A DNA stretch of 64,000 bases from Amphiura filiformis (GCF_039555335.1 NW_027305510.1:1-64000), one strand, 5' to 3'; counted from the first letter of the stretch, positions 40,001 through 55,100 are shown. Notes: generated from the letters alone by a model not told the origin. Translations and numbers: made by a program.

Positions 40001-43000
40001 CGGCAAAACATTGTGTTATGTTGATGAAAAAATGTATTTCCTACCTTAAATAGTATTTTAGTAATAGAATTTATGCATGGGTGATATAAAACAAATATTA
40101 ACTGTCTTAAATGTCTCGGTGAAATGTCTTCATGAAAAATTCATGTCTCGGTGAAAGACGGATTGTTCCATTCCACTCGCCGTTCCGGCTCATGGAATGG
40201 AACAATCCATCTTTCACCTCGTGATTATATTTCGACCATCACACTTATAGACAGTTAATATTTGTATAATCAAGATCGGCAATTGATTTTTGGATGACTT
40301 GTATACCATTATGCTACTCTATGGACTTCTCTCACAGTTGAAACTTTCAAAAAGGGTTTTAAAACATATTTTAGTGTTGTTATTTTTTGTATATGATGTA
40401 AAGCGCAATGTTCATTTTTATATATTTTAATATATAAAAAGGCGCCATTGTTATGTTATGTTAAAGCCACGGTTTATCCGTGATACGGAAAAACTCACAG
40501 AATTCAAGGTTTGCTCAAGAAAAATTTGAAAATGCCACAAAATAGTGAAAAACTGTAAAATGTCTAGCTTTTTTGTTGTTTTGCAAAATAAAACAAAGAC
40601 CAGTGATTATTTAGCAGCAATAAACCATTACACAATCCATACTAGCATTCATTCTAGGCTTACGATTCAAGATTCTGGCCATACTACAGTAAAAGGTAAG
40701 ACAAAATACAATCTTAAAACATGTTTGTTTTAACTTTTCAGTACTTTATAGTGGAAAACAGAAAATCACAGAAATGTTCCAATTTACACAGATTTTTAAT
40801 TTTGTAACACAGAGAAATCATGGCTTTATGTTATGTTATTATACATGTACATACCGCAAGCTTCTTGAAGTCTTGTATTTTCTGGTATTTATTGTACAAG
40901 ATTTCCTTTTCTTTTGTAGCTTTTGATGCAGTTGTTTCATATTCCAGTTTGAATTCATGAAGGCATTTCACCATTGCTGTGTTGGCTGCTAACTCAAGCT
41001 CATTGCTAAACAACTTCCTATTAGGGAAAGAAGAGAAAAGCAAAGAAGTTAAACTGGGAGACTGTGTACAGCTGTGTTGGCTGCTAACTCAAGCTCATTG
41101 CTAAACAACTTCCTATTAGGGGAAAGAATAGTAAAGCAAAGAAGTTAAAAACTGGGAGACTGTGTACAGCTGCAATAGCTGCTAAGGGACGCATCATTCG
41201 ATATTATCAGGGGGCTAGGGAGATAGGGTCAAGCAAAATGTTTTTTTTTCCCGGCCGAAATGGCAAAGTTGTAATTTTTCAATTGAATACCTGAAACTCC
41301 ACTTTTTTACAAAAATGAGTTAGACCCAACTACATGGAGTTGGGCCTTTCTTCCACAAATATTGGCTTAAAGTGGAGTTTTGTTTATCCATGAAATCTGC
41401 TTTTCACTACAATAATTAACAAATTTATATAGCTATTTATAACCTTGCGTAACTAGAACTTGCAGTATATTAGTGGAAGAAGAACCCAATTCCAGTTTAA
41501 GACCTGTACCGTTGCCATGGAAACATCACATATCATTTCACTCGTATGTTCATGTATTAAAGGAGGATTTTGTGATCCTAGCATCCTCTTTTTATGACAT
41601 TTTTCAGTAGATATTCACGAAAAAAGCTTATTCCCAAAATTTCAGTTGATTCCTATTTTGCGTTTGCGAATTATGCATGATTATGTGTATTACACTGCTC
41701 CATAGGCCACTGTTGTAATTTCGCTCTGGTATCCCAGAACAAAATTCAAATTTGACGATATTTTTACTAAACATATTAATCTGCAAGAAATTTTTGGTAC
41801 ATAAACATTATGTAGCCAGAGGTTTCCAGTGGTATAAAAATCTCAACTTTTTTTGAGAAAAGTGGGGAGATGAGGTTGTGGATCACAAAATGCCCTTTTA
41901 ACTCTAACCCTATCCATGTTTTTTTTGCTATCGGAAGGGAAAGAAGAAACGAAAAAGGAGAGAAGGTGAAGAAAGAAGTCACTTGGTACCCCCGGGATTC
42001 GAACCCAGGACCTTTGCATGCCACACACACGATCACCGACATGTGCGTATGGGTGGAAGCAGTAACAGACAATGTGACATTTACCTTGTTAACACCAATG
42101 CACCAGGAATCTTAGCATAGATTATAGCCAGCCTATTGTTAACATCACCTGCTAGTTGTTCAAGTCTTTTATTATAATGGTATTCCTCAAGGTTCAATCC
42201 AGGGACCTCTAACGTATAATGCTTAGTAGTGGGTGGAATTAACAGATCATGTGACATTTACCTTGCTAACTCCAATGCACCAGGATTCTTGGCATATATC
42301 ATAGCCAGTCTATTGTTAACATCACCCGCTAGTTGTTCAAGTCTTTTATCCAGTCGACATGCTTGGTTCAGATGCCTCTCTGTCTCGGTAAAATTTTGGA
42401 TATGTGCAAGCTGCTTCTCCTGAAAATTGAAAAGTTGATAGAGTCATTCTTAGATTAGAATTCTTGACATAATTACTGAAAACAGTACACAGGCTCCCTT
42501 CATTTCACTAAAACATGACTATCTAAGGCATATGAACTGCTTATAGCTGAATGGAGTCATTGTATGCAAGATATGTGCATGCCAAAATGGCCAAAATAAA
42601 TGCCATCTTTGGCCTTCATTTTACCCTTATTTTGTCTGGAAAAATGACTTTTCATTTTCCCTGAGTTCTGATAATCGCTTAGAAAAACTAGGTTTCGAGG
42701 CGCTATGTAGCTTGATAAGCGAATGAGGTGCCGATGTGATGATGACATGATTCAATTAGTCAATCAGAACCCCACTTCGGTTTTTACACCATAAACAGTG
42801 TAAATCATCAAGACTGCTGAAGAACCTTGCCAAAATCTCTAATTTAACAGATTACGCAGTGTGACAATGCATAAAGCAGGCCTTTTCAACTGGCGGCGCG
42901 CACGCCACTTGTGTCCTCCCCAACTGAAGTGAGTGGCAGTTAGCATGTGCTATCTATTGGTAACAAACACCTAAATCAAGCTGTAATTTTTTGAATCTCA

Positions 43001-46000
43001 CCAAAATAATAAAATTAGTAATTCCTCTTTCATTCCAATTTCTCATCTCATTAATATGCACCCAAAAAAAGCACCCAGGGCACTAATAATAGGTTGAATC
43101 ATGTCAAAGTAAAAATATACAAAAAACAATGGGTGTCCTACCCAACAAATCATACAACATAGGTTTCAAATAGTTGGGCAATTCCATACACCCCCTGTGG
43201 AAGACATGGCCTTAATCTCTCACACGGTGGGGTAGATTTTAAATGGAGTCACTCATTCAGGTAACCCCACTTGAAATTCACACTCCCTGTGTAGAAGATT
43301 AAGGTCATGTCTTTCATAGGGGGTGTATGGATTTCAACTGGAATACCCCATTACCGTAATCAATTGGTGGACACTTTTCATCAGGTTGGGTGATGATGTT
43401 GACGTATCAAATAGTTGGCCTCCATCGCCATACTTGAATCTATAAACAATTCAGAAAAAAACACACATGACTAATAATGTATTATGGTGTTCCCCAGGGG
43501 TTTGTCCTGGGACCCCTCGTAATCAGTTAGAGGACACTAATCATCAAGTTGGGTGCTGATGTTGATGTGTCAAATAGTTGCCCTCCATCGCCAATTTCGC
43601 CATACTTGAATCTATAAACAATTCAGAAAAAACAGGGGTCTGTCCTGGGACCACTCGTAATCAGTTAGAGGACACTTTTCATCACGTTGGGTGTTGATGT
43701 TGATGTGTCAAAAAGTTACCCTCCACACACATGACTAATAATGTATTACGATATTCCCTAGGGGTCTGTCCTGGGACCCCTCATAATCAGTTGGTGGACA
43801 TTTTTCATCAGGTTGGGTGATGATGTTGCTGTATCAAATAGTTGACCTCCATCGCCATACTTGAATCTATGAACAATTCAGAAAAAACACATGTATGACT
43901 AATAATGCATTATGGTGTTCCCCAGGGTTCTGTCCTGGGACCCCTCATAATCAGTTGGTGTACATATTTCATCAGGTTGGCTGCCGGATCATTAATTTGA
44001 TGTATCAAATAGCTGTTTCAACAGGTGTGCCAACAGATTGAAAAGGTTGTTGACCTTTTGTGACTCGGAACTTCTTCAGTCCTGAAGAAGTCGGAATCGC
44101 ACCTGTCAAAAGGTGCACAACCTTTTCAATGGGCTATTCCAGCTGAAATCCTCACAGGGGGTGTGAATTTCAAATGGAGCCACCCGTTCAGGGTTGTCTG
44201 CTTCAACATGTGTTATTCCAGTTAAAATTCATACACCCCCCCTATGGAAGATATTACCTTAATCTTCCACACAGGAGTGTGAATAAGGTTACCTGAATGG
44301 GCGACTCCATTTGAAATTTACACTCCCTAAGTGGGAGATTAAAGTCATGTCCTTCATATGGGGTGTATGGATTTCAACTGGCATTGCCCAATCTGATGGT
44401 GCACAGGGTTGAACTATTACGAAGTCAAGTGTGAGTGTAAACTCTTAATCTTCTGAAAACTGTCATACCTCAGCATTTCTGCATCTTTCTTCAGATCAAT
44501 ATTTGCTGTTTTCTGCTGCACCATATAATGAGCGCCCTCTGTAGTTTGCGCTACCGAATGCAGTAGTTGTTCTGCCGTGTTTGACGTCATAATCTTCTCC
44601 AATTTATCAGCTATTGTATTACGTCTTTGTTGCCTGCACAAGAAAACAAAATTGGGCATCAAAGATGCACAGAAACAAGTAGATATCTTACACTTCCCAC
44701 AATGCATTTCTTCCATTTCAATTTTTGTATTGATTTACTATCTAGTGTAACATAGGTGGTGACAAAAAATACCTCAATGCAGAGCACATCCAGATTTTGG
44801 AAAATATGCTATTTTTTGACTATCGAGCCATGTTTAGCAAGTCTGTTCTCAACATGAAAACAAAGGGAACCTGTTCAAAGTAATAGGAGCACAGTGTCAT
44901 CGCCCCGATATCTTCATGGCAGAAAACTCCATGATGGTAGAACAAATCCACTAGATCTTCAACAGCCATGCATGGCCATTTTGTTCTGACCTGTGCAATA
45001 GTTTTGAAACTATGGGCCAAGGGACCTCCGACTACTGACTATTGACAATTGATCTCTGTAGAGTTCAGATCCTGGAAAGTCATCTGCTTAAGGGTACATA
45101 ACACAAAGTAGCTTTCCATAGACTTTATGTGCAAAAAATATATTTGATATCACCTTAATCAGAACAAAATTCTGCATAACAATGACACATTTTAGGTCTA
45201 CTTTTTGAGAAAATTAGCATTATATAAAAAGGCCAGATTTTAGCGTAGGGGAGCCTACCGCTAGTAGGGGAGCCTACCGCGTGTTATGTTCCGTAAACCA
45301 AGTGTTTATGAATGAGGGCAGCTGTCATTTTTTTATTCTGCACATATAAAATCTGAAATTTAGTGTAAGTTTTTGATTTCAAAACGCACAGTTGAAGTTT
45401 AATACGCTCACTTAAGCTTATCATGTTCTCTGAACACATATATCGAAATGCAAGCCTTACAATTGGGTTCTTTTAAAACAAAAAATGACGGGAGATATTC
45501 TTCATTTTCTACCCTCCCCCTGAAATTCACTTTGCCTCCCTAATGCCCCTCCCCCCCATCCCCGAAAAAAATTTCCTGGCGCCGCCACTGCATAGAAGCC
45601 CAGGATATTATACCCAAAGATCACTGACTCAGACACAGACCCTAACAGTTTGTCCATATGGAACTAGCAACTTCTCGATTCCACATACCCCAGGGATTCA
45701 CCTGTGCAACTGAAAGATTCTTTATGCCAAAGATCTCAGCGTTTTAACTGTGGAAGTGATCTAGGAGGTTTTAGATTCCAAAGACACCAGGGTTTTCATC
45801 TATGTTACTGGCAGGTTGTTTACTCCCCTTTCCCGTCAGACACAACCCTGAGTTACCATGGTTACTACTCACATTGTTTTCTCATCTGTTTTGTCTTCTC
45901 CCAGCACCATTTCTTGCAGTAAGCCCTAAATGTCTTTTGGGTGTATTTGGGAGACATTTGGGTGTATTTGGGAGACATTTGGCTGTAATTGGGAGACATT

Positions 46001-49000
46001 TGGGTGTATTTGGGAGACATTTGGGTGTATTTGGGACATTTTGGTGTATTTGGGAGACATTTGGCTGTAATTGGGAGACATTTGGGTGTATTTGGGAGAC
46101 ATTTGGGTGTAATTGGGGGACATTGGGGTGTATTTGGGAGACAGTTAGGTGTATTTGGGGTGTATTACCATGGTTATTACTCACATTGTTTTTTCATCTG
46201 TTTTGTCTTCTCCCAGTACCATGTCTTGCAGTAAGCCCTCAATGTCTTCACAGGTTTCACGTGTAAGTTTCTGCAAAGTGATTGATGAAACATTTGTTAT
46301 CGCAAGTAAATGAAACTCAGTGCATGTATAAACATTTTCCTTGAGGCCACAAAAAAAACCCTTGTTCCAACGAACGCGACTGACCCAGATTTTAAGAAAT
46401 TTGTTGTCCCAACACATAATAGTGGCATACGTGCTGGACAAATGCAAAATGTTTCTGAGAAAAACGCATTTGAAGTGAACCGATTCCATTTGAAATTGAA
46501 GTTAAAGGTTCAAACTATGCATCTTTTAAATAGTTAAAAAGGAATAACTTTAAAATGATATAGCTAATGGAAGATTTGGCGATTTCGGCACATTTTTGAA
46601 GCTTAGATCACACATAAAAATATGCCACTATGTGAAACAGAGCATATCGGGCTTTCAGTTCATTTTGTACCTTACGCCATATGTGTACATCCATATCAAA
46701 ACGATGCACTTGTCGGCTGCTACATGTGTGATGTGTCTCATTTCACATAATAGCTAGGAATAAATAACATGTAGCAGCCGACAAGTGCATCATTTTGTTA
46801 TGGATGTACACATATCGTCCGTCATAATGTGAAACAGAAGACTCTGGGTTTTTGGCAGTTTCTGAAGCATACACAACATGACAGATGATGCTGATTCGGT
46901 GCCTAAATGTCATCAAATCTAAAATCACCTTATGGCTCTATGTGTTGCAAACCAAAAATTGGGGGGAAATTTTCCCATGCAAATGAATGCAGACCCAAAT
47001 TTCCAGGATTTTTTTTCAAAATATATGAAAAATATTTACAGGTTTTTGTGATTTTAAAGGTCATTTGAAAAAAAATGCCTGAGCGACAGACCCAACTTGA
47101 ATGGTCAAATACAATCCGCCCGTAGAACAGGGTTTTTTCTTATGTGAACAACTTGATGTAATAAATATCATTATAATATGGGAACAACTTGTTTGTAACA
47201 GCTGCTTTTCATTTTAACCGTGTCCCAAATATAAAGCAGTTAATATTCGTTTTAGATAATACAGGGCACCAAATAAACACATCAAAAGAAATAAGTCCCC
47301 CCTCTCAAAATTACGTCATAACATCGTAGGATAAAACTTTGTACCAATAAAACAAACTGAGAAATAATTATATGACTGTTTGCTAAGTGTTGTGTGAAAA
47401 TGAAAGATGTCAATGACAGGGCTACGAAATCACCGGGAAAAAAAATCCCAGAAAAAAATTCAGAGTCGCAGAAAAAAATCAAGACGGGAAAAATAATCTT
47501 TAATATCATTTTTCTGAAGCTCTGAAAATATTCTGTGAACACGATCACTGTGAAATATTTTCTCGAACTTTCTGCGGCGATAACTGATAAATAAAACTAA
47601 ACGCCAGTGACAGGAATGAATATAGCATAAGTAGGATTCGTTCCCCAGAAAAGCAGGTTTTTCATTGATTTGCCAAGGGAAATAATTTCTTTTGTTGCAT
47701 ATTGTTTTGGAAAAACTTCAACTGTTCACATCTTTGGAACTAAATTAATGTTCAATAACTAGGATTTTGGGTCCTAAAAGGGGGATAAAAAAAATTCAGT
47801 CCTTAATAGAGGGGATCAAAAAAATTCGAGGGTAAAATTCGGAGTAAAATGTACAAGAAGGCATGTACATTCCAAAATTTTGCACGCTCATGCAAGCATC
47901 GAATGTTAAGTATTCAATTTTGTAATCTCAAGCTACAAATCAACAAAATGTGCGCACTTTACAATTTGGGTGTAACACTATGACTCCAATGAATAATAAC
48001 TCCAAACAGTCATTTTTAGCTAATGACATAGGGGTAGATTCGGGGTGGGAGGGGGTATAAATCCCCCCAATATATTGTTAGGGGATGGTCCATACAATCA
48101 TCCCCACAAAATTGACGCCTGTATATGGGTTTCTAACCAAAATTAACCCCATATTTGGTCATTTTAAAATAAAAGTGCCAATTTTTAGCGCTTGCAAAGC
48201 AAATTAATTCTAAGACTCATGCTGGGGCTTTGCCCTGGACCCCACCTGTTTAATAATTGTGTTCATACTCAAGGCTCCGGCTCCACGCTCAGAGAAAATA
48301 TTTCAAACAACAGTTCACGTTCCCAGAAAGGAAATTATTTTTCGCTGCCCTGGTCAATGACTTCATGGCTGAATGAGCCCAAATTAAAGACAAAAACTGC
48401 CCGTTCCAAAAGTCACAAAGTAGGCCTATGCTTGTTAACTGCAAGGTGTATTGGGACAAGGAATGAGACTGACCATCTTACCGCTCACTGTGCTGTGCTC
48501 TGCATCAAGATGGGGATTTGCATGGCTGAATGATCAAAAATGTTCACTTGGTGAGGATTTTAAATTGCACTCAACCACAGTCCACATGGGTTTTGCATTA
48601 GTGACAAGCCATGAATCAACTTTTGTGACAAGCATCTAGGCCTACTTTGTGACTTTTGTAAAGGGCAGTTTTTGTCTTCAACTGAAGTCATGGACATCTT
48701 TCATTTTCACACAACATTTAGTAAACAGTCATATAATTATTTCAAAGTTAGTTTTATTGGTACAAAATGAAACCTTACAATGCTACATGACCAAATATTG
48801 GGAGGGGGACTTATTTTTGTTGATGTGTTTATATAGATTCTATAATAACGGCCTTCACCCTGGACCACATGTTTGCGTTTGGTTGCTTTCTTGAAAGCCC
48901 ATCAATCCCCATTGGGAAAAACTATCCAGAGATGATATTATATCTAATAGGCCATTCCATGCCAGCTGAAATCCATACACCCCCTATTAAAGACATGACC

Positions 49001-49107
49001 TTAATCTCATGTGAAGGGGGTGTATATTTCAAATAGAGTTACCCATTCAGATAACTCAATTTGAAATTCACACTCCCTGTGTGGAAGATTATTAAATGTC
49101 ATGTCTT

Positions 49108-49145
<38 letters not shown>

Positions 49146-52100
49146 CTTTATTTCAACACGGAAAGCCCAATTCAACAAAAGTTGTTCTTCCTTGGGGCCG
49201 TGCATAAACAAACATACATGTACAAAATAACAAATAATTACAAAAGCTTATTATCTAGACTTAAACATATTACAAACTCAAAAGTATTAATTGTCAAGTC
49301 AAAATGATACTTATGGTTACATACATACCATGCTTACAGGCATGGCTTTATGATTTTTTAAGATTATTTTTGAAAGTATACAATGTTGGAGAGTTTTGGA
49401 TATTATTTTCTAGTTCATTCCAGCTTACAGCACCTCTATATGACAGACTGCGCTTTTGTACTCTGTTCTTGGCAGTGGAATAGTTACATTGCTTTGGCTT
49501 TGACGAAAATTATAGGTATTGTTTACGTGACTGAAAATATGACTCAAATAAGGAGGTGCAAGATGATTTAAGATTTTGTAGGTTAAAATTAAACAATTTG
49601 AGTTTTGTCTGTCAATTAATGGTTTCCAATTAAGTTCAGCACGGACATCTATGCTAGGTGTGTCCCATTGTGCACCACAGATAGTTCTTGCAGCCCTGTT
49701 TTGAATAACTTGAAGTTTCTTTGAAACAGTAACACCACAATTTCCCCATACAACATTACAATAATCTAAGTGCGGCAGAACAATAGCATTATACACAGTA
49801 CATAAAATATCCTTAGGGAGACTATTTGCCCTGCATTGTTTGAGCATGAACATACCTTTTAGACTTTTTTACGTACATTATTGATTTGCTCATTCCAAGT
49901 TAATGTGTCATCAATAATTACACCCAGATGTTTACATTTATTAACTTTCTTTATAGTTACACCATTTATGTTGATAGATAATTCATTAACACTGTTCTTA
50001 ATTGTATTGAGTCTTTGTCTAGATCCTATTAGCATAAATTCAGTTTTATCAGTATTCAGACTAAGTTTATTACTTTGTAACCAATTATTTATCATTTTAA
50101 ATCATTATTAATACATTCCGTGATATCTTTTGACGAGTTAGAGGCATAGTACAACACAGTATCATCTGCATACATATTAACTTTACAATGAGAAACATAA
50201 TTTGGTAAATCATTTATATAAATGAGAAAAGCGAGTGGTCCGTCAATTGAGCCCTGGGGCATTCCACAAACAGTTTCTTTAAAGTCTGAGAGAGTCCCAT
50301 TTACAGATGTACATTGGGTGCGACCAGAAAGATAACTAGTAAACCACTTAATACAATATTCACCTACTTTATACATTTTAAGCTTACTCAAGAAGATATT
50401 ATGGTCTCACGGTGTCAAATGCTTTCTTCAGATCCAGCAGACATAATCCAATTAAATTACCTTTATCAATTTCATTATACCAGTCCTCCGTGATGTTTAT
50501 AAGAGAAGAAGAAGAGGACACAGATGGCCGGCAACCAGATTGGTTTATATTAATTAAACAATTTACATTTAAGTACTTGTACAGTTGATCAAACACGGCC
50601 CTTTCAATAATTTTAGAGATAACAACTAGAATTGAGATAGGTCTATAATTGCTAGGATCATTGGGATCACCAGCTTTAAATACAGGAATCACCTTTGCAC
50701 GTTTCCAGCATGTAGGAAAAGTACATGATGCAAAAGAATTATTTATTAAATAAGTTACAATTGGTGTGATTACTGGTGATGCTATTTTCAGTAGTCGAGA
50801 TGGAATGTTATCTAAACCAGTAGCTTTATCATTTGCTAACTTATTGAGTTGATTGAATACATAGTCATTTGATACATTTACAAATTCAAAATGTGACTGA
50901 TCAGTTTGCTGCTTTTCATTGACTTCATAATTACAAAAGTAATTTTTAGCAATCTTACTTGCAAGTTTAGGGCCTATATTGGCAAAAAAATTGTTCAATT
51001 CATTTGCTTTATCCTTAGGTTCAGTTAGTGCCAGGCCATTTTCAGAGTTAATAACAGAGATTTTTGTATTTTTACCTTTAGATGGAACAATATGCCGTAG
51101 ATGTTCCCAGCTTTTTTTGATATTATTCTTGTGAGCATCAAAACCTTGTTTAAGAAACTCTTTCTTTTTATCTTTTATAAGTTTGTTAGTTTCGTTTCTA
51201 ATTTTACGGAAATTTTCCCAGCATTTGTTATCATTACTTGATTTAATAGCAATTTGTTTAAGTTTGTCACGTTTACGCATCATATTTAGCACATCATCGG
51301 TGATCCATGGAGAACACTTTTTACTTAATTCTATGCTTTTTGAAAGGTGCATGCCTGTCAATTACTTCAAGAAATAATTTTTCAAATAGTTCAGCTGAAG
51401 TGTTAACATTACCAGTATTAAATACACTATCCCAGTTTGTTTGACACAAATCATTTAAGAAGTCAGTTTCATTGAATTTCTTGTAAGAACGAGATGTTCT
51501 GAAGTTATGTTTATCTGCACGCATTTTATCATCATCATTTTCATTTGTTGGTTCATTACATATCCTGTGTTTTTTACCCCATATTGCATATGATATTGAA
51601 TGGTCACTTAAACCAACATGAATTACTCCAGAATCACATATCTTAGAAGGATTTGTACAATATATAACATCAATGAGTGTTTCACTATTCTTGGTTATCC
51701 TGGTTGGTTCCTTAATTAGCTGTACAAGGTTCATATTACTACAAATTTCTTTGAGTCTATTTGTATAACAATGAGGAGTGCTTGTTAATAGATCACAATT
51801 TAGATCACCCATAAGTATATAATCTTTACCTTCTGACTCAACTACTTGAAGAAGATGATTAAGATGATTGAATAGATCAATAGCTGACCCAGGCACTCTA
51901 TACCATAATATAACTATAATGGGCTTCCTTTTAAGAGGCATTAGTTCAATAGTAAGCAGTTCAAGTTGATTTGAAACTAAATCATCTCTTACTTTGTGAA
52001 TACAGTTTTGTTTACATAAAAGCTACACCACCACGCCTATTATTAACATAATTTCCATTTAGTACTCTATCATGTCTATACAAAAAATAATTATCAATAT

Positions 52101-55100
52101 CTATAATGTTATCTGATATATGTTCATTTAAGAAAGTTTCACCAAGTCCCATAACATCAATGGGATTATCATTAAGTATATGCTTTAGCTCATCAATATT
52201 ACCAGTAAGACTGCAAATGTTTAGGTTTGCTAAAACAATATTTTTTTCATGTGTATTAAGAACTTTGTAGGGATTAAAATTATTCAAGTGATTAATATCA
52301 TTACTATTGTTGTCTTTACTGATTTGGTTTGAATTGTCACTTGATATATTCAAACTATTGCTGCTTTCAATGCCCATACAAGCTTCACTAATATCATTTA
52401 AAACATAATCAGTATAACTGTCATTGCTATTTTCAGCACTATTTTCAATAACAGAAGTACTATCTGAAAAATCCTTATTTACAATATTTACATTATCATC
52501 CATAATATCTTCATTACATGTGTCATTAATAGTATCATTTACACTGTTTGCATCTAAGGCATCAATTTCATGTGTATTTATAGGTACATTGTGGGAACGT
52601 AAACAATTATTGTAATTATTTACTTTGGTACTAAGGTTAGAAACATGCACATGATCACTTATAAAATTTATACTATTATTACAATCATTTTTGTCTTCAT
52701 TATCACTCATTAAGTTGATCACATTATTGGTGTTTACATTACGATTTGTACTATACTTCACGGTACAAATGCCATTGTTTACTTTCTTATCTAGAGTCTT
52801 TCTTGAAAGTTCTAAGGCCTTGGTTGATGAGCAGTCATATGAAAATCCACAGAGTCAATTACACGTCTCAAATTCATCACCAATTTGCCTAAACCGCGAT
52901 TGTTCAAATGTACATAGTCATAGTATAAGTCTTCACAGGCGTATGGCCCCTGATTCTGTCACAAAAGTTGGAATGTGATCAGCGAAAGTGACTCTTGTAC
53001 TGTTCCTACAGTTATGCTCAAACATTCTATTAAGTTGGCGAATCACATCATTTGTGGTATTTTTCCACTCCACAGGGATGAGTCTTGGGAGGCGCTGGAT
53101 ACAATGATGTGAGCAGAAGGAAACTTCTTAAGTGTTGCATCTATGAGAGTTCGGGCTTTGCGTTCACATAGGGGGTGTATGGATTTCAACTGGAATAGCC
53201 CAATGCATTGGTACATGAAAACTTATAATTACAATTCCACATGTTAAAACTGATACAATAAATGGTTGGTTTCAAGTAGCCACTATTTGCATCTTTAGTC
53301 AGGAGTGCAGAGAAAGTGACAGGGAACCAGTGAAGGAGAATCCATTTTGCAACTCACCGTGCAAGCTGTTTCTAAACCAGTCTCTTCATCATCATCTAAA
53401 CTCCCCTTACCATGCTTACTGAAGTATATAGTCTGGTGTGTGGATGAGCTGTGTGTGGAAGAGATTAATGACATAATTACTGCAATATACATACATCACA
53501 AGGACCTCTCCCCCACTTTGGGGTTGCCAAACATGCAATTGGGCGACTTTTGGAGATTTTCCCCGACCTTTGTCTGTTGATATTGGCCCAATCTTAATGC
53601 AAGACTGTCCCTTGTTGTATTCTTCATATCTGACTATATCAACTTTGCACTCTGGAATATGCACTTCACTTTTCATCTTGCCCCTCCCGGTCCCAGTCAG
53701 TACACATATAACATAAGGACATACTACACACTTATATGAGGCTGCCTCCCGGTCCCAGTCAGTACACATATAACATAAGGACATACTACACACTTATATA
53801 TGAGGCTGCCTCCCGGTCCCAGTCAGTACACATATAACATAAGGACATACTACACACTTATATGAGGCTGCCTCCCGGTCCCAGTCAGTACACATATAAC
53901 ATAAGGACATACTACACACTTATATATGAGGCTGCCTCCCGGTCCCAGTCAGTACACATATAACATAAGGACATACTACACACTTATATATGAGGCTGCC
54001 TCCCGGTCCCAGTCAGTACACATATAACATAAGGACATACTACACACTTATATAAGGCTGCCTCCCGGTCCCAGTCAGTACACATATAACATAAGGACAT
54101 ACTACACACTTATATATGAGGCTGCCTCCCGGTCCCAGTCAGTACACATATAACATAAGGACATACTACACACTTATATATGAGGCTGCCTCCCGGTCCC
54201 AGTCAGTACACATATAACATAAGGACATACTACACACTTATATATGAGGCTGCCTCCCGGTCCCAGTCAGTACACATATAACATAAGGACATACTACACA
54301 CTTATATATGAGGCTGCCTCCCGGTCCCAGTCAGTACACATATAACATAAGGACATACTACACACTTATATATGAGGCTGCCTCCCGGTCCCAGTCAGTA
54401 CACATATAACATAAGGACATACTACACACTTATATATGAGGCTGCCTCCCGTCCCAGTCAGTACACATATAACATAAGGACATACTACACACTTATATAT
54501 GAGGCTGCCTCCCGGTCCCAGTCAGTACACATATAACATAAGGACATACTACACACTTATATATGAGGCTGCCTCCCGGTCCCAGTCAGTACACATATAA
54601 CATAAGGACATACTACACACTTATATATGAGGCTGCCTCCCGGTCCCAGTCAGTACACATATAACATAAGGACATACTACACACTTATATATGAGGCTGC
54701 CTCCCGGTCCCAGTCAGTACACATATAACATAAGGACATACTACACACTTATATATGAGGCTGCCTCCCGGTCCCAGTCAGTACACATATAACATAAGGA
54801 CATACTACACACTTATATGAGGCTGCCTCCCGGTCCCAGTCAGTACACATATAACATAAGGACATACTACACACTTATATGAGGCTGTTGATATTGGTTT
54901 AAGGGCAGAGTAATGGGAGAGAACACGGACCTTTTCAAACATTATTATTTTTGAATTGTATGTCCAAAAGTATATAAAACTATACATTTTTGGAAAGGAA
55001 ATGAGTCAAGGAATCCCATGGTGACGTCAGATTTGTTCAAAAATCTCGAGTTTTTGAAAAAATCACAAAAATGCACTTTTTTACCCCAATTTTTTTGTGA

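Larger units (their letters stand above)
49112..53164 (-). mobile_element. CR1/jockey-type non-LTR retrotransposon, 5' truncated
   Basis: Minus-strand LINE of ~4.05 kb with, in 5' to 3' order, an ORF1 remnant, an AP endonuclease, an RT with YADD and a C-terminal domain. The 3' end has AAATAAAG and a (TA)n tail at 49111-49141. It interrupts a MITE whose halves flank it (48949-49112 and 53165-53203). Several frameshifts make it inactive. Same strand as HAUS5, inside its 7-kb intron. Confidence 0.9.

Noticed and set aside
41990..42012. tRNA gene on the minus strand (GGTTCGAATCCC)
   Set aside because: A good B box but no acceptor or anticodon stems can be paired at the right distance; listed only as a possible SINE.
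45802..46266. Plus-strand 154-codon ORF with GVFGRHLG repeats
   Set aside because: Product of the 21-bp minisatellite, whose period is a multiple of 3; it overlaps a HAUS5 exon on the other strand.
53433..53434. Nearer acceptor (CACACCAG) for HAUS5 exon 53358-53448
   Set aside because: It would put the exon out of phase with the upstream exon and give an early stop; the AG 16 bases upstream restores phase.
53416..53793. 125-codon minus ORF with repeated CVVCPYVICVLTGTGR
   Set aside because: A fusion of the degenerate exon copy with the 64-bp array; not an independent gene, and the Cys pairs are repeat artefacts.
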